Shown: positions 7,692 through 15,224, numbered from the stretch's first letter. The stretch is 15,758 nt of DNA from an uncultured Bdellovibrionales bacterium (GCA_937927435.1 CALBDW010000006.1:1-15758); one strand, 5' to 3'. Made by a program: numbers and translations. The notes: generated by a model from the letters alone, not told the origin.

Positions 7692-9018
7692 GAACCGACG
7701 GTTCAAAAATGGGCGCGAGTCTTTCGATGACATCGGAATCCACGGCGCCTTCGGCTTGAATCCGCTGGATGGCCTCAAGCGGAGTGACGCGCATTTGGCC
7801 GGGTTTAACCTGCGTCAGCTCGTCGAAGCGGTCCGCCACCGCGAGCAGTTGAGCGTCTTTGCGAAAGCGGTGGGATTCGATTTGCTTTGGGTACCCCTTG
7901 CCGTCGATCCGTTCGTGATGTTGCAGTATCATGGTCTGAATATTGGAAGACAGTGCGACCTTTTTTTCTTTGATCAGTCGTAACGAGAACTCGGGGTGAA
8001 GTTGGTAAGCCCTGCGCTCGTCATCCGTCCACTGGTCAGGATCTTTGACTTGGGTCTCGTGCGGAATGACCGATAGCCCAAGATCGTGAAAGAGGCCGGC
8101 GAGAGCTAGTTCTTCGGGTTCGCCGATTCCAGTGGCTATGGAGAAGAGAGCGGCGAACGTTGAGACGTTCATAAGGTGCGAATAAGAATCGCCGCTCTCG
8201 TTAAGAATCGCCAAAACTTTGTTGTAGAGCTCGCCGACACCGCTCATCTGCATGAAAGCTTTGACGATTTCTCCCGCCTCGGCGAGCAATTGTTTTCCTT
8301 CGTTGAAGTCCGCGCTCGGCGAACTGGAAAGGATGTCGGAAAGAAGATTTCGGATGGCGGACTGCGCCCGTATGCGTTTTTCAGTTTCGCTGAGTCCGCC
8401 GTCGCCCGCATTAAGTTCTTTCAGTTTGAGCGCGGTGTATTCGAAGAATTTCTGCATTTGCTTTTTGGGAACGAAAACGGAGCCGACGTGGTGATTCAGC
8501 AATTTCGCCACGCGCTCGCGCTCGATCGGATGGCCGGCCCGTGAGTACTGGATGTACTTCTGGTTGAGCGGGAGAAAGATGTAAAGATCGAAAGGAAGCG
8601 CGTGGCCCGCCGAGATGTCGATCATCCTGACAGGACGAAGAGCCTTGTCGTTGAGCTGGGGAAGGGCATCCTCCAGTGCTTCACGCAAAGGCGCCGCTTC
8701 GAACGGGAGCAGGAAGGCGTCCGAAAATCCGTTTTTGATGAACGTGTTCCTCTCGAAACCGGCATCCCGAGAATGGTGGCAGAAATAGATCGGGGTGGAG
8801 GAGGCGATGGTCCGGAGCGATTGGCCGATTTCAATAACCGCCAGTTCGGCAACAAGGGGGCCCGCGATGACCACGTCGTATTTCCAGTCTTCCGGATGAT
8901 CGAGTAGGCGGAAAAACTCTTCGTCGTTGTCGACGTATTTCGCGTCATCCGGTTTCAATATATCGAGAGCGATTTGTGCGACTTTGGGGTCGACGCCGAT
9001 AAAGAGAACGAGCAGCAT
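7630..9018 (-). CDS. HD-GYP domain protein with a degenerate receiver domain (probable cyclic-di-GMP phosphodiesterase)
   Basis: Cytoplasmic signalling protein of 462 aa from ATG 9018, which lies 7 bp after the cheY-like stop with GAGGGG just upstream; the frame is open to 9078 but that would intrude into the upstream gene. Residues 1-115 fold like a response-regulator receiver, but the phospho-acceptor Asp is replaced (YDVVIAGP) and the conserved Lys-Pro is LLPF, so it cannot be phosphorylated normally. A middle module (PFDLYIFLPLNQKYIQY, about 143-200) precedes the HD-GYP domain at about 275-430. That domain has HD (311-312) in LFHDLGLSVIP, His341, HHERIDGKGYP (367-377) and VADRFD. The metal ligands look intact, but the usual Lys after HDxG is Leu. 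It probably hydrolyses cyclic-di-GMP; activity is inferred. Confidence 0.88.
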   Translation of the reverse strand: MLLVLFIGVDPKVAQIALDILKPDDAKYVDNDEEFFRLLDHPEDWKYDVVIAGPLVAELAVIEIGQSLRTIASSTPIYFCHHSRDAGFERNTFIKNGFSDAFLLPFEAAPLREALEDALPQLNDKALRPVRMIDISAGHALPFDLYIFLPLNQKYIQYSRAGHPIERERVAKLLNHHVGSVFVPKKQMQKFFEYTALKLKELNAGDGGLSETEKRIRAQSAIRNLLSDILSSSPSADFNEGKQLLAEAGEIVKAFMQMSGVGELYNKVLAILNESGDSYSHLMNVSTFAALFSIATGIGEPEELALAGLFHDLGLSVIPHETQVKDPDQWTDDERRAYQLHPEFSLRLIKEKKVALSSNIQTMILQHHERIDGKGYPKQIESHRFRKDAQLLAVADRFDELTQVKPGQMRVTPLEAIQRIQAEGAVDSDVIERLAPIFEPSVLNGKIQTHPDQQPADSSWHE

Positions 9019-9025
9019 ACGCCCC

Positions 9026-9421
9026 TCAACCCGCGGCTTTCTTATAGGCTGTTGCCAAGTTCGCCTTAATCGCCTCAAGGTCGAACGGTTTCACGATGTA
9101 GCCCGTGACCCCCGCTTTTTTGGCCTTCGCGACTTGCTCGGCGTTGGATTCGACCGTGACAAGAATGAACGGCAGGTCTTGAAAGCGCTCCGAGGAGCGG
9201 ATGCGTTTGAGAAGATCAAGACCGTTCGAGTTGGGCATGATCCAATCGGCCAGGATGACTCCGACGGAAATTTTCGAACTGATCAGCGCTTCCCATGCTT
9301 GGGCTCCGTCCGCCGCTTCGAGGAAATCGGAGTAGCCGAGTTCCTTGAGGGCTCTGATCATGAGCCGGCGCATGGCCATCATATCATCGACGATAAGAAA
9401 TCTCGTATCGGCCGCGAACAT
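9026..9421 (-). CDS. CheY-like single-domain response regulator
   Basis: Stand-alone receiver of 131 aa with every functional residue of CheY: the acidic pair D12-D13 (FLIVDDMMAMRR), phospho-acceptor D59 (VILADWIMPNSNG), switch Thr89 (FILVTVES), aromatic Tyr108 and Lys111 (YIVKPF). The spacing matches E. coli CheY with an offset of 2 in the second half. There is no output domain, so it acts by binding a partner such as a flagellar switch protein or the neighbouring HD-GYP protein. The ATG at 9421 follows AGGAAAGAG. The next gene starts 7 bp after its stop, so these two are surely co-transcribed. The gene before it encodes a CheX-type phosphatase, a likely partner that removes its phosphate. 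No histidine kinase lies in the window. Confidence 0.94.
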   Translation of the reverse strand: MFAADTRFLIVDDMMAMRRLMIRALKELGYSDFLEAADGAQAWEALISSKISVGVILADWIMPNSNGLDLLKRIRSSERFQDLPFILVTVESNAEQVAKAKKAGVTGYIVKPFDLEAIKANLATAYKKAAG

Positions 9422-9682
9422 TTTTCTCTTTCCTGGGACAGTTGGCGTTCAAAGGTAACTTGCGGCCGGAGACTGAGGGAGGAAAAGCCTGCGTCGCAAA
9501 AACTTGAATGAACGGTTTCATATGGGAATGATGGATCTAAACGTTTTCTTAATGATGCTTCGGGAGTAGGTGATTTAAAACAAATTTCCGTAAAGACATA
9601 TGAAGACTGGACCGCTACTCACGAGGTTTCTGTGATGAAGCAGCTGTTATACCCTGATAGCGTCTGGACTTGCGTACGGAGA
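9422..9682 (-). other. Intergenic region between the cheX-like and cheY-like genes
   Basis: This 261-bp stretch is AT-richer than its surroundings. I see no convincing ORF, RNA gene or complete -35/-10 pair. The cheY-like gene probably has its own promoter here, because the distance is large for read-through alone, but I cannot place it. Confidence 0.3.
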
Positions 9683-9695
9683 TTAGATTCTCCGT
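9676..9695 (-). other. Hairpin spanning the stop codon of the STAS-CheX gene
   Basis: ACGGAGA (9676-9682) and TCTCCGT (9689-9695) form a perfect 7-bp stem around a 6-nt loop that contains the TAA stop codon of the cheX-like gene. No U-tract follows, so intrinsic termination is unlikely; mRNA 3'-end protection or chance are the alternatives. Confidence 0.3.
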
Positions 9696-10534
9696 TCCGT
9701 GCAAATTTCCATGTAAAAGTCGAGTCCGTTCACGGTGAAAGGAAGGACGATCGTGCCCTGCGGGCTCAGATGGTTGAGTGAGACGATCTTTCCTCTTACA
9801 ACTGTCGGGATCGCTTTATCGAGAGCGTAACCCTTTTCGTTCAGGATCTTCTTCGCGTAACCGAAAATCATGTTGAGCGTTTCGCCGGCACCGTCTTCGA
9901 CGTCTTTCGTGATCTCCGTGTAAGTCTCGCGAAGCATGGACGAGATGAGGAGCAGGAACGTTTTCTCCGGGAAGCAAATCGAGATCGTGCCCCGAAAGCT
10001 CGGGCTCGATATGCCGATGACGCCCGCGATGTCGGTGTCAGGCAGAGGTTTCTCCGCGCTTTTCAGGAAGGGTTTGCCCGGAACGCATTCCAGATTGCCT
10101 TGGACTTTGAAGACGTGGATAACCCCGTCGATAAATGGGTTGATGAATCCCACATCGATCGTCGTTTTCCGAGCGCCCGCCGAGGCGGATGCGCCTGTCG
10201 GAGCGGGGAGTTCATCCAAGCTGAAGACCGGCTGGATCACGCCCGACAAACCTTCCGAGATGATCATGTGGTGAATGCTTTTCGATTCCGCCAAAAGGAA
10301 AAGTTTCTTCTTTTTCGATTTCAGTTCGGTCCCCAAGAGCGTTAGGGGGCGAAGCATTTTAAATTCGAGACTCCGCGAAGCAATATTGATCGCGAAAAAT
10401 TCGATGGCCGGAGCGCTTTGACAGATCGAGACGATTTCTTTCGAGATGGAGGACAGCTCTTCGGCAGACAATTCAGATTCCAAATTGAAAACGACAACCG
10501 CTTTTTCGTGGAAGGTCTGAGTTGCGTAAGCCAT
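9683..10534 (-). CDS. STAS-like plus CheX phosphatase fusion protein
   Basis: Cytoplasmic protein of 283 aa. Residues 10-110 resemble a STAS domain (VVVFNLESELSAEEL, then a β-strand FFAINIAS and KKKLFLLAES), although the conserved Ser of anti-anti-sigma factors is not evident. Residues 111-123 are an Ala/Ser/Gly/Pro linker. Residues 125-280 match CheX of the CheC/CheX/FliY phosphatases: INPFIDGVIHVF (131-142), GVIGISS, then GETLNMIFGYAKKIL, which holds the catalytic E218-x-x-N221 pair, and IPTVVRGK (242-249). CheX proteins remove phosphate from CheY, and an intact CheY-type gene follows 261 bp downstream. The ATG at 10534 has GGAG with a 5-nt spacer, and a strong hairpin sits just upstream of that Shine-Dalgarno sequence. 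The CheX assignment is strong; the STAS assignment is by pattern only. Confidence 0.82.
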   Translation of the reverse strand: MAYATQTFHEKAVVVFNLESELSAEELSSISKEIVSICQSAPAIEFFAINIASRSLEFKMLRPLTLLGTELKSKKKKLFLLAESKSIHHMIISEGLSGVIQPVFSLDELPAPTGASASAGARKTTIDVGFINPFIDGVIHVFKVQGNLECVPGKPFLKSAEKPLPDTDIAGVIGISSPSFRGTISICFPEKTFLLLISSMLRETYTEITKDVEDGAGETLNMIFGYAKKILNEKGYALDKAIPTVVRGKIVSLNHLSPQGTIVLPFTVNGLDFYMEICTERRI

Positions 10535-10539
10535 GGCAT

Positions 10540-10568
10540 CTCCATGCCCGGAGGAAAAACCTCCGGGC
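10540..10568 (-). promoter_or_regulatory. Hairpin next to, and able to re-pair with, the cheX-like Shine-Dalgarno sequence
   Basis: On the minus-strand RNA a 9-bp perfect stem (10568-10560 with 10554-10546) closes a UUUUU loop. Two nucleotides later comes the GGAG Shine-Dalgarno sequence (10543-10540) of the cheX-like gene. The 3' arm contains CUCC, which could instead pair with that GGAG over a 6-nt loop. The two pairings exclude each other, so the ribosome site could be open or closed. The long stem is much the more stable as drawn. It may also be an incomplete terminator after the upstream gene. Function is inferred. Confidence 0.5.
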
Positions 10569-10581
10569 CGTTATTCTGGGG

Positions 10582-13404
10582 TCAGTGATGTTCTTTCGGG
10601 CTTTGCGGCGGCCACAGATCGCGCCAGTTCGTGAACCGGTTGGTTGCCGGCTGCTCGCCCGCGATTTGCGCGATGACTTGCGAGCTGATCCGCACCGTTT
10701 CCAGCGCCGTGCGCGAAAGCACTTTACCGCACGCTTCGACCACCGCCATCCAGTCGATGTGGTGGTAAGCGTAGATTTCCGACGGGCGGCCCGAGCGTGA
10801 GTGTTTGCGGACCGCGAGCGCTTCATGGGGCACGCCGACGATCGAGCCGAGGTTGTCGAGCAAGCCGGCTTCGCCGTCGTGGACGCTGACGATCGGAACG
10901 CGGCGGCCCGACAGGGTGAGAACTTCGGCGCCGGTCATTTGGCCGTTCGCAGCCGGGTGCAGAATCAGCGACCCGTCGATGCCCAGGCGCTCCCGGAGGA
11001 CGCGGTAATCGTCGTTGTACGCTTGGATTCCGCAGACGAGGTCCGGGCTGGTGACGATGATCACGTTCGCGTAAATGCCGCGTTTGAGCAGTTCGTCGGA
11101 GGCCTTGATCGCCTCGGTGCCCAATGCGCCCATGGCGAAGATGTTGACCACGTTGTCGCCAGGCTCGTAACCCGCGTATCCCCGGTAATCGATCAGGTAA
11201 TAAGCCCCCGCCAAGACGTCTTGGCGGACTTGTTCGAAAATTTCCTCTTCCGAAATCGAAGGTACGGTGGATTCGTCAACGGCGCCTTCAACCGGAAGAC
11301 CAGTCGGATGCAGGGGCCGGGAGGCGTCGGTCTTGAAACGCGCTTGGCGTTTTAGATAGTGGGCGAACAACTTCTGCTCGACGCCGCGGGTGACGCCTCG
11401 GATGAGAACGCCCGTGCGGCCTTCGTTCTGGCCGGTCATATGGAGCCGGATCGATTCGCACAAGATCCAATCGAGTTCTTGGCAGAAGAACGGTTCCCAC
11501 GTGATTTGGTTCGGAATTTGGTAGTCCGATTTCCATCCGTGTTGGGCGCCTTCAGTCGAAAGCGTGATGCCCGACGGAGTGCCGACCAAAATGAAGCTCG
11601 ATTTCCAGTAAAGGTCGTAGAAGTACTGATCGTGCGCGCGCTTAATAAAGAAGTCGTAGACCGTCATCAGGGGCAGTATGGGAACGCCGATGAAGTCGCG
11701 CATTTTCCCGTACGAACCCACGCACGACATCACGTTGCTTTCCGCGATTTCGAAGCGCAAGAAGCGGTCGGACTTTTCTTCGCCGGGGACGAGGTCCGGC
11801 GTTTTTCTGTCTTTCACGCCGAAATCCGACTCCCAGTCGGGGGTGACCGGAACGCCGAAGATCTTCCCGTCCATCGCTGGGTTCAAGTTGGTTGAAGTCC
11901 CGACGTCCGGAGCCATCGTGACGAGCATTTCGGCCGGAGCTTTCCACGGCATTTCTTCGGGCGCGAGGCCTTTTTGCTTTTCGTTCCCTTCGAGGGGTGT
12001 GTTCGCGATCCGCGTAAGCTTAGCCGTTAACTGACCGAGCATCCATTGCGTGTGCGGATAAGTCGCCATCTTGAGGTTGATGCCCAACGAAACCGGGATT
12101 TCGCCGTGTTCTTGGAAACGCTTTTGGAAAGTCGTCCAGTTTTTGTCGCGAATTTCGTAATGGGCGCGGATTTGATCGTAGAGTTCATTTCCGCGTTGAG
12201 AGAGGAAACGTCCTTCGTCGCTGTCTTTGTCAAAGTTCGCGAACAACACGCCGTCCGGCAGGCCTTGCGCCTTACGGAGCTCCTCGACTTCCTCGCCGCT
12301 CGGGAGTGCCGAGTGGTTTCCGGGGGCCGCCGCCAAACGCAGGCCCCATCCTTTAAGGGTGTGGGCGATGATCAATGTCGGCTTACGCTTGTTTTCTTTG
12401 CTCTTTTCCATCGCCTCGGCGAGGAGAAAGATGTCGTGGCCGCCGAGGTCACGAAGTCCCCAGAAAAGCTCTTCGTCGCTGACATTCGAGAGGAACTTCT
12501 TCAGCTTCGGGTGAGCTTTTTCAAGCCCTTTGCGCAGAGCCGGCATGTCTTTCACGAGCAAGAGGGCTTGAAACTCGTAGTCGGCCAGATCTTCTTCGAG
12601 GAACTTCTTGAAGACTTCGCCGTCAGGGCGTTTGAAGAGTTCCAAGCGCTTTTGCCCGTGACGGACTTGAATGACGTCCCAACCGTTGTCGATCATCGTG
12701 CGCTCGATCCGGCGGTCGTCGTTACCGTTCATGATTTCCTTGTTGGTGATCCGGTGCCCGTCGAGTGATTGACGGTTGTAGTCGAGAATCCAAGTCAGGT
12801 TTCCGATCTCGCGTTCGGCGAAATCGGGGACGGCTTCGAAGACGGAGCCTTCACGGAACTCCGAGTCGCCCAAGATCGCCCAGAAGTGCACGTTCTCGGG
12901 CACGTCGTATCCGTGCTCTTTTGCGAAACGGTAAGCGTGCGCGAGGTACCCGACATTGACCGGGGGAATACCGACCGTTCCCGAGGGTAAGAAGCCGTGA
13001 TGGTCGGGATCGTATGGAGAATGGTACGATTGGAACACTGGTTCCCCGTGTTTCGGGAACTTCCGCAGGTTATACATGACCTGATCGGCTTCTTCTTGCG
13101 AGAAACGCGAAAGATCGTTTTTCAGGAAAAGGTTAAGCACGTAGTTCCAGGCGTGATCGACCGGAGCCGCGTGCGGCTTGTTCGCGATGAAATCGAACCC
13201 GGTTTTTACAAGCAGCGAGAGCGCGCCCGTGATGTGCAAGGCGCTCGCGCAGGCCGACGGGTGGCCGCCGACTTTCGGATCGCCTTTTTCGACGTCATCG
13301 CGATGGTTGGCAAGGTAGATCATTTGGGTCGTCAAGTAGTGAACGCGACCGCAAATACGATCGAGGGTTTCCTTACTGACCTTGTACTTCTTTACCGAAG
13401 ACAT
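10582..13404 (-). CDS. Thiamine-diphosphate-dependent enzyme of the homodimeric pyruvate dehydrogenase E1 family (AceE/MdeB-like)
   Basis: Large cytoplasmic protein of 940 aa, near AceE size. The N-terminal transketolase-like half has GGHPSACASALHITGAL (46-62) and the ThDP/Mg site beginning GDSEFREGS (179-187) with Asn210 in DYNRQSLDG, the AceE form of GDG-x-NN. The central half has FEIAESNVMS with the likely catalytic Glu, then TLSTEGAQHGWKSDYQIPN, parallel to AceE TLNGEGLQHEDGHSH but without the EDGHSH part. It would decarboxylate pyruvate or another 2-oxoacid and pass the acyl group to an E2 protein. No E2 or E3 gene is in the window, so the substrate and partner are open. ATG 13404 follows AAAGGA with a long spacer. 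It is upstream of and probably co-transcribed with the cheX-like gene (47-bp gap). Confidence 0.82.
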   Translation of the reverse strand: MSSVKKYKVSKETLDRICGRVHYLTTQMIYLANHRDDVEKGDPKVGGHPSACASALHITGALSLLVKTGFDFIANKPHAAPVDHAWNYVLNLFLKNDLSRFSQEEADQVMYNLRKFPKHGEPVFQSYHSPYDPDHHGFLPSGTVGIPPVNVGYLAHAYRFAKEHGYDVPENVHFWAILGDSEFREGSVFEAVPDFAEREIGNLTWILDYNRQSLDGHRITNKEIMNGNDDRRIERTMIDNGWDVIQVRHGQKRLELFKRPDGEVFKKFLEEDLADYEFQALLLVKDMPALRKGLEKAHPKLKKFLSNVSDEELFWGLRDLGGHDIFLLAEAMEKSKENKRKPTLIIAHTLKGWGLRLAAAPGNHSALPSGEEVEELRKAQGLPDGVLFANFDKDSDEGRFLSQRGNELYDQIRAHYEIRDKNWTTFQKRFQEHGEIPVSLGINLKMATYPHTQWMLGQLTAKLTRIANTPLEGNEKQKGLAPEEMPWKAPAEMLVTMAPDVGTSTNLNPAMDGKIFGVPVTPDWESDFGVKDRKTPDLVPGEEKSDRFLRFEIAESNVMSCVGSYGKMRDFIGVPILPLMTVYDFFIKRAHDQYFYDLYWKSSFILVGTPSGITLSTEGAQHGWKSDYQIPNQITWEPFFCQELDWILCESIRLHMTGQNEGRTGVLIRGVTRGVEQKLFAHYLKRQARFKTDASRPLHPTGLPVEGAVDESTVPSISEEEIFEQVRQDVLAGAYYLIDYRGYAGYEPGDNVVNIFAMGALGTEAIKASDELLKRGIYANVIIVTSPDLVCGIQAYNDDYRVLRERLGIDGSLILHPAANGQMTGAEVLTLSGRRVPIVSVHDGEAGLLDNLGSIVGVPHEALAVRKHSRSGRPSEIYAYHHIDWMAVVEACGKVLSRTALETVRISSQVIAQIAGEQPATNRFTNWRDLWPPQSPKEHH

Positions 13405-13554
13405 CTCTTTCGCATCCTTTCGGCTCTCGCCTCGTCATTTGCTGGAAATCGGCGAGTCTTTCGGCGCAATGCAGTATCGCGCGTTTATTCGTTCTTCTGC
13501 AGTAACCCAATAGAGTCCTGGTCTAGCATCTTCGATTGCCGAGGTAAAGCTAAG

Positions 13555-14085
13555 TCAAAGCGGGGGTGAGGCAGGGGACCCAGCTTCTTCCTCCGGCGGA
13601 AGATCACGGAAAATAACTTCACGTTCCGGAGGCCACGGCGATTGCGCGGGCTGATTTCTCAAATGGGACATGCCTCGCGCTGTGACAAGCAGGGGGAAAG
13701 TCATCGCACCTCCCTGGTCTTGAGGGGCGGCGCGGATGATATGCTCCTGTTCAGATGTGAGGAGGGCGTCCTCCAGTTTTCGCCAAGCGGGCGCGTTCAT
13801 ATAAGGGGCGCCGAGAGGCAAAACGAACGCGCCCCCGTGCCTGAGCGCGAAGAGGCCTGCTTTAAGGCTCGAGAACAATCCACCCTCGAAATTTGGGTCA
13901 AAGACGATTTCACAGTCGTCGATGATTTCACTGCATTCGCGCAGAAGCTCATCACCATCAGGCCCGAGGACCACGATGGGCGTCTTCTTGAGCTGGCGAA
14001 TGGTGGAAATAAGGCGGCTCAATTCTTGTCCGCTGCCAGTTTGGACTAGGCCGGAAGTTAAGATGATCACGCTCGGAGCTGTCAT
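13555..14085 (-). CDS. Small MobA-like nucleotidyltransferase-fold protein, probably degenerate
   Basis: From ATG 14085 the protein is 176 aa; AGGA lies 7 nt upstream and the ATG overlaps the tonB-like stop as ATGA, so the longer open frame to 14154 is rejected. The outline is that of MobA/GlmU-type NTP transferases: a first strand VIILTSG, PIVVLGPDGDELL, then EGGLFSSLKAGLFAL, and FVLPLGAPYM. However, the Gly-rich nucleotide-binding signature (AGGxSxRMG) is replaced by SGLVQTGSGQE and the metal-binding Asp of the LxDxP strand is Gly (LPLGAPYM). It may bind a ligand without catalysis or have changed specificity. The C-terminus is Pro/Glu-rich. Translational coupling suggests a stoichiometric link to the TonB-like protein. 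Fold assignment is moderate; function unknown. Confidence 0.65.
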   Translation of the reverse strand: MTAPSVIILTSGLVQTGSGQELSRLISTIRQLKKTPIVVLGPDGDELLRECSEIIDDCEIVFDPNFEGGLFSSLKAGLFALRHGGAFVLPLGAPYMNAPAWRKLEDALLTSEQEHIIRAAPQDQGGAMTFPLLVTARGMSHLRNQPAQSPWPPEREVIFRDLPPEEEAGSPASPPL

Positions 14086-15080
14086 TGCTGTGTCCTGGCT
14101 AAACGAAATGAATTGAAAATGCTTGAAGAGTTCGCTTCCAAAATGAAGTCCCAACGGATTTTGATCGTTCCGTCCTCGTCGATAATTCCCTGCGGCGGGT
14201 TCGGGAAGGGGGCGGCCGCGCGGAAAGCTTCGATGGCGGCGTCATCCAAATCCTTCACGCCGCTCGGGCCGACAACCTGCACTTTTAAGAGCGTGCCATG
14301 TCTATCGAGGATGATCACGATACGAGTGATCCGGTCCGTGTCGGAGGCGATGGATCGGCCTTGGCGGACGATTCTTTCCACTTTTTCTTTGATCTTCGGC
14401 TCCCAATATTGGCGAAGCTTGTCTTTGATGCGGTTGTAATACGTGTAGTAAACAAACTCTCTTGATGAAAGCAGGGTTTGAATGCCCGTTTCGACGTTTT
14501 TCAAATGATCGTCGGTCGTGCTCGGGCCGTCGCCGCGGCCGCCCGCTACGTCCGTGCTGTGGTCCACCGGCGGCGGAACCGGTTTAAATTTGGGGAGCAG
14601 ATCTTTAACTTTCAGCTTTTTGGCACGGCCTACGCCGTTTTGATCGCGCATGACTTCGTCAGCGGTTTCAGCCTGCAGTCGCTGATGGCCCGGTTGTGGG
14701 TGTGGGTTCCCTCCGTTTGAACCGTCCGAGTTTTTGAACTTGCCGCGAAGCGCGGCCTGGGTTTCGCGGATCACCTTTTGGTTATGCCGAGAGAGGAATC
14801 GCGCGTTTTCGGGCACTTCGTCGTTGATGGGCTTTTCGCTCTGCTCGACGATTTGGCCCTGGAGATCTTTTTGTTGTTTTTGTTGTTTCAGGGCTTTCAT
14901 GAGTTCTTCCGGATCGACGAGTTCAACTTCGGTGATTTTTCTCGTGAAACGGCTTGAATCCAGCGTGGGATGGAACACTAGCAAAGCGGCGGCGAGCCCG
15001 TGCAGAATTAATGAGAGAAGGAAATGGAGACCGCGCCATTCGCGGACAGGTTTTTTTTCGTTTTTATCGTTTTGATTCAT
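14082..15080 (-). CDS. TonB-family energy transducer
   Basis: Protein of 332 aa with a short basic cytoplasmic N-terminus and one membrane helix at about 18-37. The helix carries S23-x-x-x-H27, the SxxxH motif that TonB needs to respond to ExbB/ExbD. A long polar periplasmic region follows: Lys/Gln-rich at 62-80, Gly/Asn/Pro-rich around 118-135, and KFKPVPPPVDH near 178-190. The C-terminal TonB domain begins around TYYNRIKDKLRQYWEPKI and contains VVGPSGVKDLDDAAIEAFRAA and PFPNPPQG. It would transmit proton-motive force to outer-membrane receptors, or have a related role. No exbB, exbD or receptor gene is in the window. The ATG at 15080 has only a weak purine stretch (GAGAG) upstream. Its stop overlaps the start of the MobA-like gene by 4 nt. 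Confidence 0.88.
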   Translation of the reverse strand: MNQNDKNEKKPVREWRGLHFLLSLILHGLAAALLVFHPTLDSSRFTRKITEVELVDPEELMKALKQQKQQKDLQGQIVEQSEKPINDEVPENARFLSRHNQKVIRETQAALRGKFKNSDGSNGGNPHPQPGHQRLQAETADEVMRDQNGVGRAKKLKVKDLLPKFKPVPPPVDHSTDVAGGRGDGPSTTDDHLKNVETGIQTLLSSREFVYYTYYNRIKDKLRQYWEPKIKEKVERIVRQGRSIASDTDRITRIVIILDRHGTLLKVQVVGPSGVKDLDDAAIEAFRAAAPFPNPPQGIIDEDGTIKIRWDFILEANSSSIFNSFRLARTQQ

Positions 15081-15114
15081 CTCTCGATCGCCGCCGTTTG
15101 CGCGCTCTCTATTA

Positions 15115-15120
15115 ATTATA
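15115..15120 (-). promoter_or_regulatory. Possible -10 box of the tonB-like gene
   Basis: The minus strand reads a perfect TATAAT here, 34 bp before the ATG at 15080. No good -35 box stands 16-18 bp upstream (CGATAG, CCGATA, GCCGAT), so the promoter is uncertain or activator-dependent. Confidence 0.35.
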
Positions 15121-15224
15121 TTCCAGCCTCAGCTTCCTATCGGCTGTCCAAAGGCCGCAGTTGAGCGAACTGAACTCTTTCCAGCCCTTTCGCGAGGCCT
15201 GTTATTCCCTTGACGGGCCCAATG

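Noticed and set aside
7692..7704. GAACC/GGTTC inverted repeat after the nuclease stop as a terminator
   Set aside because: Only 5 bp with a 3-nt loop, followed by A rather than T on the plus strand, and inside the HD-GYP coding sequence.
9019..9078. 20-residue N-terminal extension of the HD-GYP protein
   Set aside because: It overlaps the cheY-like gene, is basic and unlike a receiver start; ATG 9018 has a ribosome site and lies right after the cheY stop.
9634..9783. About 49-codon plus-strand ORF starting in the cheX-cheY gap
   Set aside because: Most of it is antisense to the cheX-like gene, there is no clear ribosome site and no recognisable sequence.
14086..14154. 23-residue N-terminal extension of the MobA-like protein
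   Set aside because: It lies inside the tonB-like gene; ATG 14085 gives the ATGA overlap, a Shine-Dalgarno sequence and the expected first β-strand.
15138..15145. GCCGATAG as a FliA (sigma28) -10 element upstream of the tonB-like gene
   Set aside because: No matching TAAAGTTT-type -35 element stands at the required distance, and the downstream gene is not a flagellar gene.
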